Assembly (NCBI RefSeq): GCF_001552175.1
Contig: NZ_BCQR01000063.1
Coordinates: 1 to 57,104, forward strand
Length of the DNA: 57,104 bases
Reading direction: 5' to 3'
Source of the DNA: Actinomadura kijaniata NBRC 14229
Lineage (GTDB): Bacteria; Actinomycetota; Actinomycetes; Streptosporangiales; Streptosporangiaceae
Below the pieces are notes generated by a model. The model saw nothing but the letters and a program-made list of their open reading frames with translations. It was not told the DNA's origin and searched no databases. Shown one piece after another: positions 50,058-57,104 of the stretch. The position numbers and the translations under genes are program-made. How positions within the stretch are numbered: the stretch's first letter is position 1; every line of letters begins with the position of its first letter.

Positions 50058-51554
50058 ATGAACATCGTCACCCTCCTTGAGATGGCGGCCTCCGCGGACC
50101 CCGGCCGGATCGCGCTCGGCGACGCCGTGACCGGCTTCTCCTACCGCGCCCTGCTGGACGCCACGACCCGGCTCGCCGGTCTGTGGGAGACCGGACCGCC
50201 CGGCGTCGTCTACGCGACCGTCGCCGACCCCGTCCTGCCGATCGCGCTGTTCGCCGCCGCATGGACGGGACGTCCGTTCGCGCCGGTCAGTTACCGCCTC
50301 GCCGACGGCCCGCTGCGCGCCGTGCTGCGCGGCCGCTCGCCGGGCCACGTGATCGCCGACGGACATCCCGCGGACCTGGCCAGGGCCGAGGACGGGCTCC
50401 GCGTCTCCACCCCGGACGAGACGATGGGCGCACTCCGCTCCGCGGAGCCGACCACGCGGCCCGCGACGGCGGGCCAGGACGAGCCCTGCGTGCTCCTGCA
50501 CACCAGCGGGACGACCGGGGCCCCCAAGGTCGCCGTACTGCGGCACCGCCACCTGACCTCCTACGTTCTGGGCTCGGTGGAGTTCCTGTCCGCGGGGACT
50601 GACGAGGCCACGCTCATCAGCGTTCCGCCGTACCACATCGCAGGCGTCGCCGGTCTGCTCACCGCTCTGTACTCGGGCCGCCGCATCGTGCAGTTGCCGA
50701 ACTTCGACGCGGAGGAGTGGGTCCGGCTGGCGGGCGAGCAGCGTGTCACCCACGCCATGGTCGTACCGACGATGCTGGCGCGCATCGTCGCCGTACTCGA
50801 ACGCGGGAGGCGGAGCCTGCCAAATCTGAGGCACCTGTCCTACGGCGGCGGGCGGATGCCGACACCGGTCATCGAGCGCGCGCTGAACCTGCTCCCCCAT
50901 GTCGGCTTCGTCAACGGCTACGGCCTGACCGAGACGACCTCGTCGGTCGCGGTGCTCGGCCCGGACGACCACCGCCGGGCCCTGGCCGCGGACGACCCGG
51001 TGATCCGGCGCAGGCTCGGCTCCGTCGGCCGGCCACTGCCCGCCGTCGAACTGGTCGTCCGCGACGGCGACGGCAGGGAGCTTCCCCCCGGCGTCCGCGG
51101 TGAACTGTGGGTCCGGGGCCCCCAGATCTCCGGAGAGTACTCCCACGGCACCGTCACCGACGCCGACGGCTGGTTCCGCACGCGCGACGGCGGCTGGATC
51201 GACGACGAAGGCTACGTGTTCGTCGAGGGACGCCTTGACGACGTCATCGTCCGGGGCGGGGAGAACCTGTCACCGGGAGAGATCGAGGACGTCCTGCTCC
51301 AGCATCCCGCCGTGGCCGAGGCGGCCGTCGTCGGTGTACCGGATGAGCAGTGGGGCGAGGCCGTCGCCGCAGTGATCGTCGCCCGCCCGGGAACGGAGCC
51401 GTCCGCGGGCGAGCTGCGGGCGTGGGTCGGCGAGCGCCTTCGGTCGAGCAGGGTCCCCGCGCGCTTCGCCTTCTGCTCCGCCCTGCCCCGCAACGACCTG
51501 GGGAAGCTGCTGCGACGCGACCTGAGGCGCTGGTTCGCCGACGCCGCGCGCTGA
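50058..51554 (+). CDS. Acyl-CoA synthetase / AMP-dependent ligase (FadD-like)
   Basis: A 498-residue ANL-superfamily adenylating enzyme making an acyl-CoA from a free acid, ATP and CoA. The phosphate loop TSGTTGAPK is at 149-157; NGYGLTETTS is the adenine motif; GWFRTRDGGWID, EGRLDDVIVRGGENLSPGEI and the catalytic Lys 483 (NDLGKLLRR) complete the set. It is shorter than medium-chain FadD proteins by trimming in the N-terminal domain. It is followed after ten bases by the enoyl-CoA hydratase gene. In this operon it probably activates the ring-derived acid. Confidence 0.94.
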   Translation: MNIVTLLEMAASADPGRIALGDAVTGFSYRALLDATTRLAGLWETGPPGVVYATVADPVLPIALFAAAWTGRPFAPVSYRLADGPLRAVLRGRSPGHVIADGHPADLARAEDGLRVSTPDETMGALRSAEPTTRPATAGQDEPCVLLHTSGTTGAPKVAVLRHRHLTSYVLGSVEFLSAGTDEATLISVPPYHIAGVAGLLTALYSGRRIVQLPNFDAEEWVRLAGEQRVTHAMVVPTMLARIVAVLERGRRSLPNLRHLSYGGGRMPTPVIERALNLLPHVGFVNGYGLTETTSSVAVLGPDDHRRALAADDPVIRRRLGSVGRPLPAVELVVRDGDGRELPPGVRGELWVRGPQISGEYSHGTVTDADGWFRTRDGGWIDDEGYVFVEGRLDDVIVRGGENLSPGEIEDVLLQHPAVAEAAVVGVPDEQWGEAVAAVIVARPGTEPSAGELRAWVGERLRSSRVPARFAFCSALPRNDLGKLLRRDLRRWFADAAR

Positions 51555-51564
51555 CCGGGCAAGG

Positions 51565-52599
51565 GTGACGAACGTGCTGGCGAAGGAGCTCCTGGACCGT
51601 CTCAACGCCCCTCAAGCCACGACTCCTGACGGTCTACCGGCCGAGCCTTGGCTGACGCTCGATCTGTCGGCGGTCCCCACAGCGGGCGTGGACGTATCCG
51701 TGTTCGAGCGTTCGACGGCGAGCGCGCCCATCGTCATCGGAGTGCTCGACGATGCTCCCACCCGAGCGGCCGTGTCGCTGATGCGGGCGTGCACGGTGAC
51801 GCTGTCCACCCGGCCACGGCCGGAGCCCCAGGTCGTGACCGTTGGCGACCTGGCCGTCGCGCTCGACAGGCTGACCTCGGCGATCCAGGCACACCCGGTC
51901 GCCGCCATCAGTCTGGGAAGGCTTCTCCGTCTTCAGGCCCGGCTGCCCGTCCAGGACGCCCTCGTCGCGGAGTCCGCCCACTATTCGTTCCTGCTCGCCG
52001 GAACGGAGTTCGCGACCTGGCTGGCGGGCAGGGGCGACCGCCGGTCGCAAGAGACGGCCGACCCCGTCGAGGTGACGCTTGAGCAGGGTGTACTCCGCAT
52101 CACTCTGTCGCGCCCGGCCCGCCGCAACGCCTTCAACGCCGCCATGCGCGAGGCGCTCTGCGACGCACTGGCGGCAGCGGCCGGCGATCCGACGCTCAGG
52201 GTGGAGATATCCGGCCGCGGGCCGGACTTCTGTGCGGGCGGCGACCTGGACGAGTTCGGCACGAGCCGCGACCCCGCCGTCGCTCATCTGCTCCGCACGA
52301 CCCGTTCGGCCGGGCTGGCGCTCGATCGCGTCGCCCGCCGCACGACCGCCTTCCTCCACGGCAACTGCATAGGGGCCGGGATCGAGGTCCCCGCTTTCGC
52401 CGGACGGGTCGTGGCACGGCCCGATGCGCGCATCCGGTTGCCCGAGCTGAGCATGGGGCTCGTTCCCGGCGCCGGCGGCACCGTGAGCCTGACCCGCCGC
52501 ATCGGCCGTTGGCGCACCGCGTGGCTGGCGCTGACCGGGGAGACCCTGAGCCCGTCCACGGCGCTGGACTGGGGTCTGATCGATGAGGTGCGGCCATGA
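51565..52599 (+). CDS. Enoyl-CoA hydratase/isomerase with N-terminal crotonase-like extension
   Basis: A 344-residue protein; ordinary crotonases are about 260. The catalytic domain is about residues 168-344 (VTLEQGVLRITLSRPARRNA). It keeps the CAGGDLDEF oxyanion segment and both catalytic Glu residues (GAGIEVPAFA and LPELSMGLVPGAGGT), but ends early, without the usual C-terminal helices. Residues 1-165 look like a degenerate crotonase half (IQAHPVAAISLGRLLR, ESAHYSFLLAGTEFATWLAG). The GTG at 51565 starts 11 bases after the ligase stop. Last gene of the operon, convergent with a TetR gene 14 bases on. Confidence 0.87.
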   Translation: MTNVLAKELLDRLNAPQATTPDGLPAEPWLTLDLSAVPTAGVDVSVFERSTASAPIVIGVLDDAPTRAAVSLMRACTVTLSTRPRPEPQVVTVGDLAVALDRLTSAIQAHPVAAISLGRLLRLQARLPVQDALVAESAHYSFLLAGTEFATWLAGRGDRRSQETADPVEVTLEQGVLRITLSRPARRNAFNAAMREALCDALAAAAGDPTLRVEISGRGPDFCAGGDLDEFGTSRDPAVAHLLRTTRSAGLALDRVARRTTAFLHGNCIGAGIEVPAFAGRVVARPDARIRLPELSMGLVPGAGGTVSLTRRIGRWRTAWLALTGETLSPSTALDWGLIDEVRP

Positions 52600-52613
52600 C
52601 CGCGCGAGCCGGG

Positions 52614-53246
52614 TCACGACCCGCTGTCGAGCGCCTCCGGGACCATCGCCTCGAAGAAGGCGAGCATCGCCGCCTCCATGTCGACCGACGGATCGATGAG
52701 CCACTGCAGCTGCACGCCGTCCCACGCGCCGATGAGCAACCTGCTCAGCATGCGGGGATCACGGGAACCGTCGATACGGCCGACCTCCTGGTCGTAGGCG
52801 AACCCCTTGGCAAGCGATTCGGCCTTCCTCCGGTACCTCTCGATGAACCAGTCGTGAGCGGGATGTTCCGGGGCCGACGACTCGGCGGCCAGAATCGCCA
52901 GGACCCTGAGCAGCTCCGGCCGTTCGAGGTTGGAGCGCACCCTCCCCATGGTGGCCAGGGCGACCCCGCGCTCGACGCAGTCGGCCTCGAAGTCGAAGGC
53001 CACGAAACCCGTGCCGACGGTCTGGTCCGCGCGCTCCAGAACCGCTTCGAGAAGCTCGTACTTGGTGCCGAAGTGATGGACGATGCTGGTGAGGCTCAGA
53101 TTGAGCTGACGCGCGATGTCCCGCAACGATCCACCGCGGTACCCGCTGGCCGCGAACACGGTCGTGGCCGCCTCGAGAATCTCCTGCCTCCGTTGCGCCG
53201 ACTTCGCGTACGGGCCTCGAACACGAGTGGGCCTGGTCGCGCTCAT
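52614..53246 (-). CDS. TetR family transcriptional regulator
   Basis: A 210-residue regulator. The HTH is QEILEAATTVFAASGYRGG, SLRDIARQLNLSLTSIVHHF and GTKYELLEAVLERAD. The C-terminal ligand domain (TetR_C_6-like) includes VLAILAAESSAPEHPAHDWF and LIGAWDGVQLQWLIDPSVDM. This subtype is common beside sugar ABC importers. It is divergent from such an importer (53469) across a 222-bp gap, so it is its likely regulator, and it is convergent with the end of the acyl-CoA operon. It differs clearly from the TetR protein at 27906. Confidence 0.93.
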   Translation of the reverse strand: MSATRPTRVRGPYAKSAQRRQEILEAATTVFAASGYRGGSLRDIARQLNLSLTSIVHHFGTKYELLEAVLERADQTVGTGFVAFDFEADCVERGVALATMGRVRSNLERPELLRVLAILAAESSAPEHPAHDWFIERYRRKAESLAKGFAYDQEVGRIDGSRDPRMLSRLLIGAWDGVQLQWLIDPSVDMEAAMLAFFEAMVPEALDSGS

Positions 53247-53468
53247 GCCTGAGACCTTAGCGCGCCACTCGCGGCCTCCCGGGACCGGTCATCGCGGCTG
53301 GACACCCGGAACCGTCGACCCAACGTAACGACCAAGAGACGCTCCGCCTCGTCATGAGCGATTCACCCCGGGAAAATGTAGCAGGTGTTCGGATTTCGTT
53401 GTACCGTCACCTCACCCCGGCAGGGCCTCGCGAGGAGGCCGCACTCACTCCCACCCCAGGAGACCGAC

Positions 53469-54815
53469 GTGAACGGATCCGAACCGATCAGCAGGCGACG
53501 GTTGCTCACGGGCGCGGCGGCCGCCGCCGGTGGCGCCGCGGCAACGTCCCTGCTCGGCGCGTGCAACGCGGGCTCGTCCGGCGGGTCCGGCGGCAAGGTG
53601 ACCCTCACCGTGATGTTCAGCGCCGCCGACCTGCCCAAGGAGTCCATCGCGGACTTCGAGGCGAAGAACCCCGGGATCAAGATCAATCTCCTGGAGTTCG
53701 ACGCGACCCGGCTCAACGCGATGCTCGCCTCGGGCAACCCGCCGGACATCACGATCGGCGCCGCCGTGGGCAGCGCGAACACCAATGCGCGTGGCCTCGC
53801 GACCGACCTGACCCCCTACCTGGAGAAGAGCCGGGTGTTGAGGAAGGAGGACCTGCAGCCCGTCAACAACAGCTTCCGCTGGGACGGCCGCAGGATCGGC
53901 CAAGGCGCGTACCACGGCATCGTCAAGGACTGGAGCCAGGACGCGACGCTCTGGTACAACACGGCGCTGTTCGACCAGGCGAAGGTTCCGTACCTGAGCG
54001 ACTCCCAGCCCACCGACTACGACGAGCTGCTGGCCATCGCCAAGCGGCTGACGGTCAGGCAGGGCGGCAGGACGAAGGTGTTCGGCCTCGGCGTCGAATG
54101 GGCCTGGACCCTGTACGGTCCGATCGCGACGATGATCCTCCAGCAGGGCGCGCAGCTGTACAACGGCGACCTGACCGAGGTCGACCTCACCACGGCCGCC
54201 GCGCGCCGCGCCTTCGGCTGGTTCGTCGACTTCGGCCGGTCGGGCGTCGGCCCGACGTCGCTGAACCCGCTGCCGGACGGCTCCGACCAGTCCACCTTCA
54301 GCGCCGAGCGGATGGCGATCACGCAGGACGGCTACTTCTTCGGCGGCAACTTCGTCAAGGACAAGGCGCTGAGCGGCCGCGTCCGGATGGCGCCCGCTCC
54401 GATCATGGGCGACAAGCGCGTGAGCCCCTGCTACTCCGGCCAGGGGGCATGGATCCCGGTCAAGGCCAAGCACAAGGACGAGGCCTGGAAGTTCATGGAG
54501 TACTACATGGCCGGACCGCCCGCCGAGACGCGGGCCAAGAGCGGGTGGGGGCTCCCGTCGCTGAAGTCGCTGCTTCCGAAGCTGCCGCAGGACCTGCCCT
54601 ACCAGAAGCAGGCCTACTCCGTCGCCCAGCGCGAACTCCAGTACCTGGCGCCCCTGCCGGACTCGCCGTACATCACGGTGGACGGGTGGAACGTCACCCT
54701 CGACAAGCACCTGCAGCGAGCGATCAAGAACCAGCAGTCCGTCGACGCCGCCTGCGCCTCGGTCACGACCGAGATCAACAGGTTGCTGAAGCAGGGCAAG
54801 GAACGGATCGGCTGA
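53469..54815 (+). CDS. Sugar ABC transporter substrate-binding lipoprotein (Tat-type signal)
   Basis: A 448-residue family 1 extracellular solute-binding protein. The GTG at 53469 follows an AGGAGA site. The N-terminus has a twin-arginine signal (SRRRLLTG, Arg 9-11), an Ala/Gly core and a lipobox LGAC with Cys 32, so it is probably Tat-exported and lipid-anchored. The mature protein shows VTLTVMFSAADLPKESIADF, GNPPDITIGA, WYNTALFDQAKV and GAWIPVKAKHKDEAWKFMEY. Clustered with two permeases and a GH3 glycosidase, it likely binds an oligosaccharide or beta-glucoside. Confidence 0.94.
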   Translation: MNGSEPISRRRLLTGAAAAAGGAAATSLLGACNAGSSGGSGGKVTLTVMFSAADLPKESIADFEAKNPGIKINLLEFDATRLNAMLASGNPPDITIGAAVGSANTNARGLATDLTPYLEKSRVLRKEDLQPVNNSFRWDGRRIGQGAYHGIVKDWSQDATLWYNTALFDQAKVPYLSDSQPTDYDELLAIAKRLTVRQGGRTKVFGLGVEWAWTLYGPIATMILQQGAQLYNGDLTEVDLTTAAARRAFGWFVDFGRSGVGPTSLNPLPDGSDQSTFSAERMAITQDGYFFGGNFVKDKALSGRVRMAPAPIMGDKRVSPCYSGQGAWIPVKAKHKDEAWKFMEYYMAGPPAETRAKSGWGLPSLKSLLPKLPQDLPYQKQAYSVAQRELQYLAPLPDSPYITVDGWNVTLDKHLQRAIKNQQSVDAACASVTTEINRLLKQGKERIG

Positions 54816-54820
54816 GACAG

Positions 54821-55744
54821 ATGGCACGCAACGGCTGGTCCCGCTACCCGCGGAGGCATTTCTACCTGTTCGTCGGGCCGTGGGTGGCAGGCTTCCTCTT
54901 CCTGACCGCCGCACCGCTGCTGTACGCGTTCGCCGTCAGCCTGACCAATTTCGATGGCAGCTCGCCGCGGTGGCGCTGGATCGGGTTCCGCAACTACGTC
55001 GAGCTGTTCGGCGACCAGGCCGCCCAGGCGGCGCTCGTCAGAACGATCGGATACACCGCGATGGTGGTTCCGCTCAGCGTCGCCGGTTCGCTCGGTCTGG
55101 CCATGCTGCTGAACCGCCGGCTGAAGGCGGTGGGGTTCTGGCGCACCGTCTTCTTCCTGCCGTCGATCGTTCCCATGGTCGCCACGGCCATCATGTGGAA
55201 GCTCATCCTGAACCGGGATTCCGGCATCATGAACGCCGTCCTCGGCGTCGCCGGAATCCGTCCGATCAGCTGGCTGGTCGATCCGGTGGCCTTCTACGCC
55301 CTCGTCATCCTCACGTTGTGGGGCCTGGGCGGCGGCATGGTCATCATGCTCGCCGCGCTGCAGGGGGTGCCCGCCGAACTCGAGGAGGCGGCTCGGGTGG
55401 ACGGCGCCAGCCGCTGGAGCGTGTTCCGGCACGTCACGTTGCCGATGATCTCCCCGGTCGTGTACTTCCAGGTGATCACCGGCGTCATCACGACCCTCCA
55501 GATCGTCATCCAGCCGTTGCTGCTGGCCGAGACCAGCAGCATCTCCACCGTCGGCCAGGTGCCGCAGAGCACGCGCCTTTACATGGTGCAGGTGTACCAG
55601 GATTTCTTCCTCCACAACCGCTTCGGGTACGGCTCGGCCATGCTGTGGGTCTTCTTCCTTGTCATCCTCGCTTTCACCTTGCTGGTACAGCGGTCGAGCC
55701 GACTGTGGGTCCATTACGAGGTCGACAGCGATGCGGACCGTTAG
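54821..55744 (+). CDS. Sugar ABC transporter permease (MalF/UgpA type)
   Basis: A 307-residue inner-membrane permease with six hydrophobic segments (LFVGPWVAGFLFLTAAPLL first). The EAA loop is EEAARVDGASRWSVFRHVTL followed by PMISP. It starts five bases after the binding-protein stop (ATG 54821). It forms a heterodimer with the next permease; no ATPase gene is in this operon, so it must use a shared ATPase such as those at 1923 or 11341. Confidence 0.95.
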   Translation: MARNGWSRYPRRHFYLFVGPWVAGFLFLTAAPLLYAFAVSLTNFDGSSPRWRWIGFRNYVELFGDQAAQAALVRTIGYTAMVVPLSVAGSLGLAMLLNRRLKAVGFWRTVFFLPSIVPMVATAIMWKLILNRDSGIMNAVLGVAGIRPISWLVDPVAFYALVILTLWGLGGGMVIMLAALQGVPAELEEAARVDGASRWSVFRHVTLPMISPVVYFQVITGVITTLQIVIQPLLLAETSSISTVGQVPQSTRLYMVQVYQDFFLHNRFGYGSAMLWVFFLVILAFTLLVQRSSRLWVHYEVDSDADR

Positions 55745-55754
55745 GAGCCGTCCG

Positions 55755-56654
55755 ATGGACATCGGCAAAACCCGTCCGATCGCCGCGGCCAGGACCGCCA
55801 CAGGCCGCGGAACGCTGCGCGGGCCGCGCAGGCCACGTCCTGGGAACGGCGCGGCCTACGTTCTCCTCATGGCGCTGTCCGTGGTCTTCGCCGGACCGTT
55901 CCTCTGGCTGCTGCTGGCGGCGCTCAAGACCCGCGAGGAATGGGTCGCGGTGCCCGGCAGCGTCCTGCCCGACCAGGTTCAGTGGAGCAACTTCACCCAA
56001 GCGCTGACGGACGTGAACTTCGCCGCCTACGCCATGAACTCGTTGTTCCTCTCCACGACCTATGCGTTCCTCATCACCCTGTCCAGCGCGGCGGTCGGAT
56101 TCGGATTCGCCCGGCTGCGGGCCCCGGGCAAGCGGGCGATGTTCCTCGTGGTGCTGTCCACGATGATGCTGCCGCAGGTCCTGACGATCCTGCCGACCTA
56201 TGTGATGTTCTCCCGGCTGGGACTGGTGAACACCTACTGGCCGTGGGTCCTGTGGGGGCTGGCCGCGTCCCCCTACCTGGTGTTCCTGTTCCGGCAGTTC
56301 TTCGCGGCGATCCCCCGTGAGCTGGAGGATGCCGCGATCATCGACGGCTGCGGCTGGCCGCGCATCTTCGTCAGGATCTTCCTGCCGCTGTCCCGCCCCG
56401 TGCTGATCACCGCGTTCCTGCTCTCGTTCACCTGGAGCTGGGGTGACTACATCGCTCCCGCCCTGCTGCTCGACGTCGACCACACGACGCTGTCGGTGGC
56501 CATCACGTCCTGGTACAAGGACCCGCACGGCAACGGGATACCGACGGTGCAGGCCGCCGCGGCCACCCTCTACATCATGCCCGTGCTCCTGATCTTCTTC
56601 TTCGCCCAGCGCCACTTCGTCCGGAGCGTGGTCGGATCCGCGGTCAAGGGATGA
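55755..56654 (+). CDS. Sugar ABC transporter permease (MalG/UgpE type)
   Basis: A 299-residue permease. The ATG at 55755 follows TTAGGAG; the N-terminus is cytoplasmic and basic (RGTLRGPRRPRPG) before the first helix (AAYVLLMALSVVFAGPFLWL). The EAA loop is EDAAIIDGCGWPRIFVRIFL followed by PLSRP. Ten bases separate it from the first permease and 67 from the GH3 gene, so all are probably co-transcribed. Confidence 0.95.
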   Translation: MDIGKTRPIAAARTATGRGTLRGPRRPRPGNGAAYVLLMALSVVFAGPFLWLLLAALKTREEWVAVPGSVLPDQVQWSNFTQALTDVNFAAYAMNSLFLSTTYAFLITLSSAAVGFGFARLRAPGKRAMFLVVLSTMMLPQVLTILPTYVMFSRLGLVNTYWPWVLWGLAASPYLVFLFRQFFAAIPRELEDAAIIDGCGWPRIFVRIFLPLSRPVLITAFLLSFTWSWGDYIAPALLLDVDHTTLSVAITSWYKDPHGNGIPTVQAAAATLYIMPVLLIFFFAQRHFVRSVVGSAVKG

Positions 56655-56721
56655 GAAGCCCCAGAGCGCCGGGCGCGCACCCCGTCGGCTCCGTTTCGAA
56701 CCAGACGAAGGACGCGGCATC

Positions 56722-57104
56722 GTGACCGACATCGACAAGCTCGTCGCCCGCATGGACCTCGACCAGAAGACAGGCCAGATCCATGGGGTCGTTCCCATGG
56801 ATCTGGTCGACCAGGCCAAGCTCTCGGGCCCTCCCGCGCCGACGCCGGAACTGCCGACGGGATTCCTGTACGAGATCGAGCGCCTTCCCCTGGTGCGCCC
56901 GCACGGGGTCGGGCATCTGTCGCTGGGCTGGCAGCTCAGCCAGGACCTCGAACAGCTCACCCGCGACATCGCCCGGTTCCAGGAGATCGCGCGGGACCTG
57001 AACCCGTTCGGCATCGGCGTCCTGGTCCACGCCGAGGGCGTCAACGGCCTGGTCCACCCGCAGGGCCACCAGTTCCCCACCGCCTGGGGGCAGGCGGCGA
57101 GCTG
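56722..57104 (+). CDS. Glycoside hydrolase family 3 protein (partial, N-terminus)
   Basis: From GTG 56722 the frame is open to the window edge (127 codons). The sequence VTDIDKLVARMDLDQKTGQI, LSLGWQLSQDLEQLTRDIAR and PFGIGVLVHAEGVNGLVHPQ matches the start of GH3 beta-glucosidase/beta-xylosidase (ExLKVxQ-like opening, then GIPxLxHxEGxxG). The catalytic Asp domain lies beyond the window. No signal peptide, so it probably acts on imported saccharide in the cytoplasm. An AAGGAC site precedes the start. Confidence 0.85.
   Translation, partial: MTDIDKLVARMDLDQKTGQIHGVVPMDLVDQAKLSGPPAPTPELPTGFLYEIERLPLVRPHGVGHLSLGWQLSQDLEQLTRDIARFQEIARDLNPFGIGVLVHAEGVNGLVHPQGHQFPTAWGQAAS

Overview
The window is very GC-rich DNA with actinobacterial character: GTG/TTG starts are common, genes overlap by ATGA/GTGA, terminators are GC hairpins without U tracts, and many regulators sit beside ABC importers. 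A Streptosporangiales/Thermomonosporaceae-like soil actinomycete (Actinomadura type) is my guess from gene content. No rRNA, tRNA, IS element, integrase or CRISPR was seen.

Layout. (1) 1-5.6 kb: end of a membrane protein, an Lrp/AsnC regulator, a LacI regulator divergent from an orphan MsiK/UgpC-type sugar ABC ATPase with two identical 14-bp operators between them, biotin synthase, and a ROK regulator. (2) 5.6-10.7 kb: a polar-amino-acid ABC importer (ATPase, lipoprotein, two permeases) followed by an asparaginase-II-type hydrolase and CutC in one coupled operon, ended by a perfect 16-bp-stem terminator. (3) 10.7-14.3 kb: a small DUF protein, a second orphan MsiK-like ATPase and a GH13 alpha-glucosidase. 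(4) 14.5-22.2 kb: an ABC-2 exporter with a two-component system, a quinone-oxidoreductase-like enzyme divergent from a GlxA/AraC regulator, and a TrkA/TrkH potassium system.

(5) 22.2-52.6 kb is the most interesting part: about 30 kb of oxidative, CoA-ester catabolic genes. Its left edge holds decayed genes: an NlpC/P60 tail, a collapsed LLM flavoenzyme and perhaps a LacI scrap. It contains three amidohydrolases, four CaiB/BaiF proteins (two double-length, one a truncated internal segment), an LLM flavin oxidoreductase, a P450, an SMP-30 lactonase-like protein, three SDRs, a zinc ADH, two acyl-CoA dehydrogenases, an acyl-CoA ligase, a MaoC-like protein, an enoyl-CoA hydratase with an unusual N-terminal domain, and a cysteine-less thiolase paired with a DUF35 protein (the retro-aldolase arrangement known from steroid side-chain degradation). 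At its centre is a DegT-fold protein with His instead of the PLP-binding Lys. IclR, TetR and MarR regulators are embedded. A shared 15-bp motif lies upstream of the TetR gene, the SDR/amidohydrolase operon and the LLM/DegT divergent promoter, so these units look like one TetR regulon. Taken together this looks like a dedicated pathway for an alicyclic, terpenoid or sterol-like compound; the substrate is not readable from sequence.

(6) 52.6-57.1 kb: a TetR regulator divergent from a sugar ABC importer (Tat lipoprotein, two permeases, no ATPase), followed by the start of a GH3 glycosidase. This importer probably relies on an MsiK-type shared ATPase such as the two found in regions 1 and 3.
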